DNA of 30,963 nt from an uncultured Collinsella sp. (GTDB lineage: Bacteria > Actinomycetota > Coriobacteriia > Coriobacteriales > Coriobacteriaceae), in assembly GCA_902464485.1 (NCBI GenBank), contig CABQJJ010000014.1:1-30963 (forward strand), read 5' to 3'. Below the pieces are notes generated by a model. It searched no databases and was not told the DNA's origin. It was given only the letters and a program-made list of their open reading frames with translations. Positions 7,692 through 16,814 of this stretch are shown here, one piece after another; the stretch's first letter is position 1; every line of letters starts with the position of its first letter. Made by a program: the position numbers and the translations under genes.

Positions 7692-8633
7692 TTATGCCAA
7701 GAACTCCTTGGTGGTCGCCACGATGTTGGCGGCGTCTAGGCCGTACTTGTGCAGGAGCTCGGTGCCCGGGCCGGACTCGCCGAACGTGTCGTTGACGCCG
7801 ATCTTCTTGAGCGGCGTCGGGCACTGCTCGCAGAGCACGTCGGCGACGGCGCTGCCCAGGCCACCGATCACGGAGTGCTCCTCGACGGTCACGACGCGGC
7901 CGGTCTTGGTAGCGCTCTTGATGATCAGGTCGGCGTCGATGGGCTTGATGGTATGCATGTTGATGACCTCGGCATCGATGCCCTCGGCAGCAAGCTGCTC
8001 AGCGGCCTCGAGAGCCTCGCCGACCATCAGGCCGCAGGCCACGATGGTCACGTCGGTGCCCTCGCGCATGACGATGCCCTTACCCAGTTCGAACTTATAG
8101 GTCTCGGGGTCGTTGATGACCGGCGAGGCCAGACGGGCAAAGCGCATGTACACGGGGCCGTCGCACTCGTAGGCGGCGCGCGTCACGGCACGGGCCTCCA
8201 CGTCGTCGGCGGGAACGATAACGGTCATGCCGGGGATGACGCGCATGAGGGCGATATCCTCGCAGCACTGGTGCGTGGCGCCGTCCTCGCCCACCGAGAT
8301 ACCGGCGTGCGTGGCACCGATCTTAACGTTAAGATGCGGATAGCCAATGGAGTTGCGGACCTGCTCAAAGGCGCGGCCGGCAGCGAACATGGCAAAGGTG
8401 CTCGCAAAGGCAACGCGGCCGGTGGTCGCGATACCGGCGGCAACACCCATCAGGTTGCTCTCGGCGATGCCCACATCGAAGAAGCGGTCGGGGCAGGCGG
8501 CCTTAAACTTGCCGGTCTGCGTGGCGGCCGCCAGGTCGGCGTCGAGGACCACAAAGTCATCGTGCTCGGCAGCGAGCTCGACGAGGGCCTCGCCGTAGCT
8601 TACGCGCGTGGCGATTTTCTTGACGTCTGCCAT
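7692..8633 (-). CDS. Transketolase, C-terminal subunit
   Basis: The 313-residue product is the C-terminal half of a split transketolase (pyrimidine-binding plus C-terminal domains). It starts MADVKKIATRVSYGEALVELA, then DADLAAATQTGKF, the FDVGIAESNLMGVAAGIA region with the conserved Glu that activates thiamine diphosphate, and the C-terminal VVTVEEHSVIGGLGSAV segment. It transfers two-carbon units in the non-oxidative pentose phosphate pathway together with the product of the gene just upstream. The ATG at 8633 starts 1 bp after the upstream TAG. The frame is open further upstream, but that part is only antisense-like composition inside the partner gene. Split transketolases are common in Gram-positives. 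Confidence 0.95.
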   Translation of the reverse strand: MADVKKIATRVSYGEALVELAAEHDDFVVLDADLAAATQTGKFKAACPDRFFDVGIAESNLMGVAAGIATTGRVAFASTFAMFAAGRAFEQVRNSIGYPHLNVKIGATHAGISVGEDGATHQCCEDIALMRVIPGMTVIVPADDVEARAVTRAAYECDGPVYMRFARLASPVINDPETYKFELGKGIVMREGTDVTIVACGLMVGEALEAAEQLAAEGIDAEVINMHTIKPIDADLIIKSATKTGRVVTVEEHSVIGGLGSAVADVLCEQCPTPLKKIGVNDTFGESGPGTELLHKYGLDAANIVATTKEFLA

Positions 8634-8634
8634 C

Positions 8635-9465
8635 CTAGAGCTCCTCTCCGGCGGCCGTGAGCTCTGCCATGGCCTGCTCAAACTGTTCATCGTTGGGGGC
8701 CTTACCGTGCCAGCCAACCTGGTTCTCCATAAAGGAGACGCCCTTGCCCTTCGTGGTCTCGGCGATGATGGCGGTCGGCTGACCCTTGGTGGCGCGAGCC
8801 TCGGCAAAGGCGGCGCGGATCTGATCGAAGTCGTTGCCATCGGCAAGCTCCACCACGTGGAACTTAAAGGCACGGAACTTGTCTGCCAGCGGCATGGGGT
8901 CGTTGACCTCCTCGACGGGGCCGTCGATCTGCAAGCCGTTGTGGTCGACGATCACGCAGAGGTTATCGAGTTGCTGGTTGCCGGCGAACATGGCGGCTTC
9001 CCAAACCTGACCCTCCTCGCTCTCGCCATCGCCCAGCAGGGCATAGGTGCGATAGTCGTCACCCCAGTGCTTGGCGGCAACGGCCATGCCCACGGCGGCA
9101 GAGATGCCCTGGCCCAGCGAGCCGGTGGACATGTCGACGCCTGGGGTGTCGTTCATGTTGGGATGTCCCTGCAGGTGGCTGCCGATGTGGCGCAGCGTCT
9201 CGAGATCCTCTTTGGGGAAGAACCCGCGCTCGGCGAGCACGGCGTACAGACCAGGTGCGCAGTGGCCCTTGGAGAGCACGAAACGATCGCGGTCGGCCTT
9301 GCGGGGATCGGACGGATCGATGTTCATTTCCTCGAAGTACAGGTAGGTCATGATGTCGGCGGCGCCGAGCGAACCGCCCGGATGGCCAGACTTGGCAGCG
9401 TGCACACCGGTGACGATGCCCTTCCTTACCTCGTTGGCAACCTTTTTGAGCTCTACATCGCTCAT
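8635..9465 (-). CDS. Transketolase, N-terminal subunit
   Basis: The 276-residue product is the thiamine-diphosphate-binding N-terminal half. It shows SGHPGGSLGAADIMTYLYF near the start, the RFVLSKGHCAPGLYAVL segment, GSLGQGISAAVGMA, and the ThDP motif beginning GDGESEEGQVWEAA (about 145-158) and ending in DHN. It works as a complex with the following subunit. The ATG at 9465 follows AAGGAAGG. The pair forms a two-gene operon closed by the terminator at 7609-7644. Confidence 0.95.
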   Translation of the reverse strand: MSDVELKKVANEVRKGIVTGVHAAKSGHPGGSLGAADIMTYLYFEEMNIDPSDPRKADRDRFVLSKGHCAPGLYAVLAERGFFPKEDLETLRHIGSHLQGHPNMNDTPGVDMSTGSLGQGISAAVGMAVAAKHWGDDYRTYALLGDGESEEGQVWEAAMFAGNQQLDNLCVIVDHNGLQIDGPVEEVNDPMPLADKFRAFKFHVVELADGNDFDQIRAAFAEARATKGQPTAIIAETTKGKGVSFMENQVGWHGKAPNDEQFEQAMAELTAAGEEL

Positions 9466-9688
9466 TGTGCCTTCCTTTCATCCTCTTGAGACAAGATGCG
9501 CACGGCACGGAAAGGTAATCCCAACACAGCCGCGATGCACGTACGCCATCCATTATGCGGGAAACTGAAGTCTTTACCAGAGTATTTATCAATAATTGAA
9601 CAATTGAGCAGGCAGCCGTCCAGATGAAACGGTTTATCAATGTGAACGTCTTTTGGATGCGCCGCCAATCCTCATCCCAACACAAAAA
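9466..9688. other. Leader/promoter region of the transketolase operon, no gene
   Basis: AT-richer than its surroundings, consistent with promoter DNA, but I could not pick a single convincing -35/-10 pair. No coding frame with family features is visible. Confidence 0.4.
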
Positions 9689-9752
9689 TGATCCGTTTTC
9701 CTCCGTCCCCTACGGATCATTTTGATCTGTTAAGGGGGAAGAAAACGGATCA
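9689..9752. repeat. Intergenic cruciform, TGATCCGTTTTCC family, copy 2
   Basis: TGATCCGTTTTC (9689-9700) pairs perfectly with GAAAACGGATCA (9741-9752), TCCCCT (9706-9711) with AGGGGG (9733-9738), and ACGGATCA with TGATCTGT around a TTT loop (9712-9730). Nearly the whole 64 bp can fold. The left arm matches 5037-5055. Confidence 0.85.
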
Positions 9753-9775
9753 CGTCCGCAGTCCAAAGTCCACGC

Positions 9776-10666
9776 CTACGCGTTGATGTCCTTAAAGCCC
9801 TCACCAAAGGCCTCCGTGACGTCAGCGACCGTCACAATGGCGTGCGGATCGCGCTCGCGCACGATCGTCTTGAGCGTATTGAGCTCGCGACGGTTGACGA
9901 TCACCATGATCACCGGCTTCTCGGCACCCGAGTACATTCCGGTCGCCCTAAACTTGGTGCAGCCGCGACCCAAGCCATACATGATATCAGCCGCGATATC
10001 GGGAAATTTGTCCGAGATGATGAGCACCATACGACGCTTATTGCCGCCGTCGACCACGGCATCGATCACATAGCCGCTGATCACCATCGAAAGACCTGCA
10101 TACAAAGCGTTTTCGAGCGAAAAGACTGGGGCCGACGCCGCGCACACGGCAACATCGATAGCCATGACGGTGGAGCCGACCGGTAGCGACGTGTTGCGCG
10201 AGATGATTTGCCCGATGGTGTCTGAGCCACCGGTATTGGCGCCCGCGCGCAGCACCATGCCATAGCCGATGCCCGTGATAATGCCACCCCACATGGCGGG
10301 GAGCATAAGATCCGCATCCGCCAAGGGCGCCACAAACGGGGCGAACAGATCGGTAAAGAAGCCCAGCAGCACAAAGCCCGTCGCCGTCTGCACCACGTAG
10401 AACATGCCGCCCGCGCGCATTACGACCAGCAGCAGCAGCGCGTTCATGACAATTGTTTGGATGCCGACGGGCAATGGCACGCCATGCGAGGCTCCGACCG
10501 CTTGGATAATGGTGGCGAGACCCGTAACGCCACCGGCGGCAAGACCGTTGGGAATCAAAAACAGGTCGGTTGCGATGGCCGCCAAGGCGCACCCCAGCAT
10601 GATTTGGGGCAGATCGTGAAAGAAGTTCATCGAAAGAATGCGCTTGATGTCCAGACGATATGCCAT
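9776..10666 (-). CDS. YitT-family membrane protein (DUF161 + DUF2179)
   Basis: A 296-residue integral membrane protein. The N-terminal two thirds hold hydrophobic segments with the family landmarks: AIATDLFLIPNGLAAGGVTGLA near residue 33, and GYGMVLRAGANTGGSDTIGQI around 135-155. The C-terminal DUF2179 domain (about 210-296) includes a KFRATGMYSGAEKPVIMVIV segment. The transported substrate of this family is not established. The ATG at 10666 follows GGGGG with 5 nt spacing; the 8 extra residues of the longer reading lack a better ribosome site. It lies just past the prfB terminator and may be separately expressed. Confidence 0.88.
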   Translation of the reverse strand: MAYRLDIKRILSMNFFHDLPQIMLGCALAAIATDLFLIPNGLAAGGVTGLATIIQAVGASHGVPLPVGIQTIVMNALLLLVVMRAGGMFYVVQTATGFVLLGFFTDLFAPFVAPLADADLMLPAMWGGIITGIGYGMVLRAGANTGGSDTIGQIISRNTSLPVGSTVMAIDVAVCAASAPVFSLENALYAGLSMVISGYVIDAVVDGGNKRRMVLIISDKFPDIAADIMYGLGRGCTKFRATGMYSGAEKPVIMVIVNRRELNTLKTIVRERDPHAIVTVADVTEAFGEGFKDINA

Positions 10667-10681
10667 GCCGACCCCCTCAAA

Positions 10682-10707
10682 AAAGCGCACCCCTTTGGAT
10701 GCGCTCT
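10682..10707 (-). terminator. Terminator after prfB
   Basis: On the minus strand AGCGCATCC..GG.TGCGCT followed by TTTTTTG, between prfB and the YitT-family gene. Confidence 0.8.
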
Positions 10708-10751
10708 GGACTTCTTCTTATACTCGATTCTACCGATTCGCCGGACAAAAA

Positions 10752-10808
10752 CCACCCCTGTGCAGGGTTTGTTCTGGATACAAATCCACCCCGGCCGGAG
10801 GGTTTTAA
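10752..10808. repeat. Short tandem motif in the prfB 3' region
   Basis: CCACCCC..GGGTTT occurs at 10752-10770 and again, with a different centre, at about 10786-10806, roughly 33 bp apart. The two copies share the CCACCCC and (A)GGGTTT ends only. Confidence 0.5.
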
Positions 10809-10834
10809 TCCATTCTCGCAGTAAACCGATCGGT

Positions 10835-11982
10835 TTAGGCCGACGGTGCCTCCGCATCAGCGTTACCGGTAGCCCAACGGTGGTACCCGATAATAAACTG
10901 ATCGAGGTCTCCATCATCAAGAACGGCATCGACGTTGCTTGTCTCCACGCCCGTACGCAGGTCCTTGACCATCTGGTACGGATAGAGCACGTAGCTGCGA
11001 ATCTGGTTGCCAAAGCCAATCGTGGTCTTGGGCCCGCGAATCTCATCCAAAGCCTCGGCGCGCTTTTCGAGCTCGATCTCGTACAGCCGGGCCTTAAGAA
11101 TCTGCATACACGCGGCCTTGTTCTGAATTTGGCTACGCTCATTTTGGCACGTGACCACAATGCCGCTGGGAAAATGCGTCACGCGCACGGCAGAGTCGGT
11201 GGTATTGACGCCCTGGCCGCCCGGGCCACTCGCATGATACACGTCCACACGAATGTCATCGGAATTGATCTCGATGTCGATATCGTCGGGCAGTACCGGA
11301 ATGACCTCGACGCCGGCAAAGGTGGTCTGGCGGCGCTTCTTATCGTCGGTAGGGCTGATACGCACCAGGCGATGCACACCGGCCTCGGCGCGCAGCATGC
11401 CAAACGCATCCTTACCCTCGACGGTAAAGGTGGCGCGATCGATACCGATGACCTCGGCCGCAGGGCAATCGTTGATGGTGACCTTCCATCCTCGACGCTG
11501 GCAGTACTTCATGTACATCTTGAAGAGCATGAAGGTCCAGTCCTGTGCCTCCAGGCCACCCTGACCGGGCTTAATGGTAACAATGGCGTCGCCATGATCG
11601 AACTCACCGGTAAACCAGCTGGCAAGCTCAAGCTCGTCGATGGCCCGGGCCAGGCGATCCGCCGTGGCGGCGGCCTCCTCACGCAACGCGGCGGCATCGG
11701 GATCGTCGCCCATCTCGTCGGCAAGCTCCAACGCCGCGCGGGCATCGGAAAGATCGCCGCGTGCGGTATCCACGGCGGCGACGTCTTCCTTGGCGCGTGC
11801 AATCTCCTCCATCGTGGCACGAGCGGCTTCGGCGTCATCCCAAAACCCAGGGGCGACGCTTTTGGCCTCGAGCTCGGTTACACGGGTGCGCTTTTCATCC
11901 AAATGGAGATATGCCTCGACCTCGCCGAGCCGGTCAGCAAATGCGTCCAGCTCGGCAACTGTCACCTCAGGAGCTTCGGTCA

Positions 11983-11983
<1 letters not shown>
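10835..11983 (-). CDS. prfB: Peptide chain release factor 2
   Basis: RF2 releases nascent protein at UGA and UAA stops. The 382-residue product has an N-terminal helical domain, the GGQ catalytic loop (255-257, HASGPGGQGVNTTDSAV), and the anticodon-mimic region at LVRISPTDDKKRRQTT. There the usual SPF tripeptide reads SPT (210-212). The N-terminal part runs without interruption through EAYLHLDEKR, so there is no programmed +1 frameshift at the place where many bacteria have it. The ATG at 11983 overlaps the secA stop by one base (TAATG) and has AGGAA 6 nt upstream. It is co-transcribed with secA and followed by a terminator. Confidence 0.95.
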
Positions 11984-14790
<2,807 letters not shown>

Positions 14791-15098
14791 ATGGTTTCCT
14801 TTTTTTGCCATCGCCCACTGCATAACGCATTGGACGAGCTAAACACAGATAAGGTTACTTTAGCCAAACGGGACGCAACGTATGGGGGACGATGACGACC
14901 GCCACGTAATAACTACGACCGCAACGGCGGCCCTATCATCTAAATACCAACATTTCTACCACGTTTAGCTGGGCAAACGGCAAAACAGATTGTTGGCTTC
15001 CATCAATTTGCCCATAAAGGCGGGCTACATTTTAGATACCAAGGAAAAGCACTCGTGACATACCGCCCCGGTCGATTTTGGCGCCCCGCAACCCCAGG
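14791..15098. other. Gene-free region upstream of secA
   Basis: Contains the secA leader next to 14790. GGGCAAA (14970-14976) and TTTGCCC (15007-15013) could pair. I see no coding frame with protein-like features and no RNA gene. Confidence 0.4.
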
Positions 15099-15360
15099 TT
15101 AGCCAAGATATGCGCTGATTACCTTGCGCTGTTCCAAGCTGGTGCAATAGAACACGCGCAGATCGCCCTCGGCATACAGATCAAGGCGCCTCTCGTAATG
15201 AGCCATTTTTCTCGGCCGTCATCAAAGCCTCTTGTACATGGGGCTTGGTAAACGCGGAAAACGAGGCATACTCCCCCGCCAGCGCCGTCATGATATCGTC
15301 TGCGCAAGCCTCATCGCAGCAGATGAGATGCCTGAGCATGGCATAGTTAAGCGGAAGCAT
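15099..15360 (-). pseudogene. Frameshifted small gene (about 85 codons)
   Basis: The minus-strand ATG at 15360 opens a 59-codon frame (MLPLNYAMLRHLICCDEACA..., ending at the TGA at 15183-15181). The protein-like sequence then continues in another frame as LYAEGDLRVFYCTSLEQRKV and stops at 15099. Joining the two near 15190 by a one-base deletion or two-base insertion gives one small helical protein with a charged strand-like end. The pattern (hydrophobic start, FTKPHVQEALMTAEKNG, then DLYAEGDLRVFY) looks like a single domain rather than chance. I recall similar small Coriobacteriia proteins but cannot confirm it. It could also be a sequencing indel in a live gene, or a real 59-residue protein. 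Confidence 0.5.
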
Positions 15361-15465
15361 GACCAGACCGTCCCCTTTTGAGCGCTTCGACAGGATTAAC
15401 GACGATCTGCGGATCGATCATGCAGGTGGCACGTCCACCCACCTGGCCCTCTAATCATCAACCTC

Positions 15466-15504
15466 AAACCTGCCAAAAAGGGACAGGTTTATTTTGGCAG
15501 GTTT
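15466..15504. repeat. Palindrome with GGGACAGGTT core
   Basis: AAACCTGCCAAAA (15466-15478) is the perfect complement of TTTTGGCAGGTTT (15492-15504); the 13-nt centre is AGGGACAGGTTTA. Confidence 0.8.
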
Positions 15505-15533
15505 TATCTGGGAAAACGCCGTCTCTCTGTCAT

Positions 15534-15600
15534 TTGGTGCAAACCAACCTGTCCCCTTCGCACCAATCTGGTGCAATGGGGACAGGTTAGTTTGCACCAA
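15534..15600. repeat. 67-bp palindrome with CTGTCCCC/GGGGACAG arms
   Basis: Arms of 32 nt surround ATC: TTGGTGCAAAC..AACCTGTCCCC..GCACCA and its near-perfect complement ending TTTGCACCAA. The same TTGGTGCAATGGGGACAGGTT half recurs at 29905. Confidence 0.85.
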
Positions 15601-15603
15601 CAA

Positions 15604-15642
15604 GAAAAGGGCCGCGCACCCCATTGGATGCACGGCCCTTTT
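15604..15642 (-). terminator. Terminator after rpmE
   Basis: AAAAGGGCCG.GCATCC, AATG loop, GG.TGC.CGGCCCTTTT. It is a strong stem flanked by A and T tracts, so it could work in both directions; it lies 34 bp past the rpmE stop. Confidence 0.85.
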
Positions 15643-15675
15643 GCCATGAATGCGAGCGATTCCTCGGCGAGCTAT

Positions 15676-16101
15676 TTACTCAGCAGCCTCGGTGGTCTCG
15701 GCCTCGGCAGCGGCCTCCTCGACGGGAGCCTCTGCGGGAGCCTCGGCGGCCTGCTTGGCAGCCTCCTCGGCAAACTTAGCAGCACGCTTGGCCTTCTCGG
15801 CAGCCTTAGCCTCAGCGGCGGCCTTGCGAGCGGCCTCGGCCTCAGCAGCCTTGGCAGCCTTGGCAGCCTTGGCCTCCTCGGCCTTCTTGAGCTGGGCGGC
15901 AGCGGCGCCACCGAACTTGTCGGCGAAGCGCTGGACGCGTCCACCGGTGTCGACGAACTTCTGCTGGCCGGTGTAGAACGGGTGGCACTCGTTGCAAAGC
16001 TCAACCTTCATCTCGGACACGGTAGCGTGCGTCTTGAAGGTGTTGCCGCAGGAGCACGTCACCGTGCACTCGACATACTGGGGATGGATACCCTGCTTCA
16101 T
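15676..16101 (-). CDS. rpmE: 50S ribosomal protein L31 with long C-terminal tail
   Basis: The first ~65 residues are a zinc-type L31: MKQGIHPQYVECTVTCSCGN with Cys 16 and 18, NECHPFYTGQQKFVDTGGRV with Cys 36 and 39, then RFADKFGG. L31 joins the central protuberance to the small subunit. The remaining ~75 residues are a highly charged Ala/Lys/Glu helix-former, turning to an acidic Ala/Glu/Pro end. Standard L31 is about 70 residues, so the product is doubled in length. The frame is closed by a normal stop and a terminator. The ATG at 16101 follows AAGGAG at 7 nt. It has its own promoter and a folded leader. Confidence 0.95.
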   Translation of the reverse strand: MKQGIHPQYVECTVTCSCGNTFKTHATVSEMKVELCNECHPFYTGQQKFVDTGGRVQRFADKFGGAAAAQLKKAEEAKAAKAAKAAEAEAARKAAAEAKAAEKAKRAAKFAEEAAKQAAEAPAEAPVEEAAAEAETTEAAE

Positions 16102-16180
16102 GGTAGGACTCCTTATTGGTCAGGCGCTGGTTACCGATCAGCGCATAAGGCGTCTTGGTTTCCGACCAAGACAACAAACT
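16102..16180 (-). promoter_or_regulatory. Structured rpmE leader, candidate L31 autoregulatory RNA
   Basis: On the minus strand two hairpins precede the ribosome site: GTCTTGG..CCAAGAC (16171-16151) and GCGCTG..CAGCGC (16144-16126). Leaders that bind L31 have been proposed in several phyla, as I recall including Coriobacteria. The fold here is seen; the assignment is inferred. Confidence 0.5.
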
Positions 16181-16185
16181 TGGCT

Positions 16186-16214
16186 ATGGTACCACGGCGC
16201 CGCGTGTCCCACAA
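16186..16214 (-). promoter_or_regulatory. Promoter of rpmE
   Basis: TTGTGG (16214-16209), 17-nt spacer, TACCAT (16191-16186) on the minus strand, placing the start of transcription just ahead of the two-hairpin leader. Confidence 0.6.
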
Positions 16215-16295
16215 AAGGTTCACGGTCTTTTCGGAACGACACGAATCTGACCCATCGAAACACATCTCCACCGTTCCTTCAACTGGGAAAATGCC

Positions 16296-16326
16296 GTCCC
16301 CGGGGCCTGAGAAGGGCCCCGGGGAC
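16296..16326. terminator. Strong GC hairpin at the left island edge
   Basis: GTCCCCGGGGCC (16296-16307) pairs perfectly with GGCCCCGGGGAC (16315-16326) around a 7-nt loop. Only a short T run follows at a distance on the minus strand, so terminator function is uncertain. Its end touches the 64-bp direct repeat. Confidence 0.5.
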
Positions 16327-16389
16327 GTTCGACTGACTGCGGGAACGGCCTTTCCGCTCAATGTGTTCGGCTGAGATCGGAAATCAACC
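16326..16389 (+). repeat. 64-bp direct repeat, left copy (candidate attachment site)
   Basis: Matches 23955-24018 at 62 of 64 positions in the same orientation (differences at 16332 and 16351 or the adjacent base). It separates the rpmE promoter from the accessory genes. An 8-bp palindrome, AACTGAAC-TAG-GTTCAGTT (16391-16409), adjoins it on the island side. Read with the right copy next to a recombinase fragment, it is a plausible att remnant. Confidence 0.7.
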
Positions 16390-16422
16390 AAACTGAACTA
16401 GGTTCAGTTGACATGGTTAAAA

Positions 16423-16454
16423 ACGAGGGGCGACGCTTTTGCGTCACCCCTCGT
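16423..16454 (-). terminator. Terminator of the peptide/ABC locus
   Basis: On the minus strand ACGAGGGG.GACGC, AAAA loop, GCGTC.CCCCTCGT, then TTTTTAAC. It is 15 bp past the stop of peptide A and would end the leftward transcript. Confidence 0.9.
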
Positions 16455-16468
16455 CCCGGCCGGTTGCT

Positions 16469-16813
16469 TTAGTTGTACACACGGTAGTTACACTTGAACT
16501 GGGTTATGTGTCCATAGTTGGAGCGGTACCAACCCGACGTATAGCTGATTGCCTCTGCGCCTAGATAGTCGTAGCCCTTGTTGTAGCGAAGCTGACGGTA
16601 GGTCGTGTCGTACTCTGCTACGTAAAACGTGTCTCCAGAGAAGGCTTTGTACCGGTCCTTAACCGTCGAAGCCATGTACGCGGGTTCGACATCGCCTTTC
16701 TCCCCGTTGAGCGCATAGACGGGTGCCGCGATTCCGCATAAAGCCGTTGCCACGAGGATGGCGTAGACAGCCATGCGCGACGCATTGGACTTCAGCTGTT
16801 CAAATAGTTTCAT
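16469..16813 (-). CDS. Secreted peptide A, bacteriocin-like, not recognised
   Basis: A 114-residue preprotein: basic start (MKLFEQLKSNASR), hydrophobic core MAVYAILVATALCGIAAPV and a likely signal-peptidase site after VYA (about residue 35), leaving ~79 residues. The mature part is rich in Tyr (about 13) and carries one Cys near the end. It finishes SGWYRSNYGHITQFKCNYRV-YN. I do not recognise the family. Small secreted peptide, aromatic C-terminus and linkage to ABC genes recall lactococcin-972-type bacteriocins, but homology is not claimed. The ATG at 16813 is preferred over the overlapping GTG at 16822 because GAGGTG lies 6 nt upstream of the ATG. It begins 1 bp past the ABC gene stop, so it is translationally coupled. 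It is last in the transcript, directly before a terminator. Confidence 0.75.
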   Translation of the reverse strand: MKLFEQLKSNASRMAVYAILVATALCGIAAPVYALNGEKGDVEPAYMASTVKDRYKAFSGDTFYVAEYDTTYRQLRYNKGYDYLGAEAISYTSGWYRSNYGHITQFKCNYRVYN

Positions 16814-16814
16814 G

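Noticed and set aside
9466..9688. Specific transketolase promoter
   Set aside because: Several weak -10-like words (such as CATAAT on the minus strand) but none with a matching -35 at normal spacing.
16131..16391. 86-codon minus-strand frame across the rpmE leader and left repeat
   Set aside because: Contains the rpmE promoter, a hairpin and the repeat; it reads through known control sequence and has no protein features. The same repeat gives a similar short peptide at 23.95 kb only because of the DNA repeat.
16469..16813. Confident assignment of peptide A to the lactococcin 972 family
   Set aside because: Only the general layout and aromatic C-terminus resemble it; I could not align diagnostic residues by eye.
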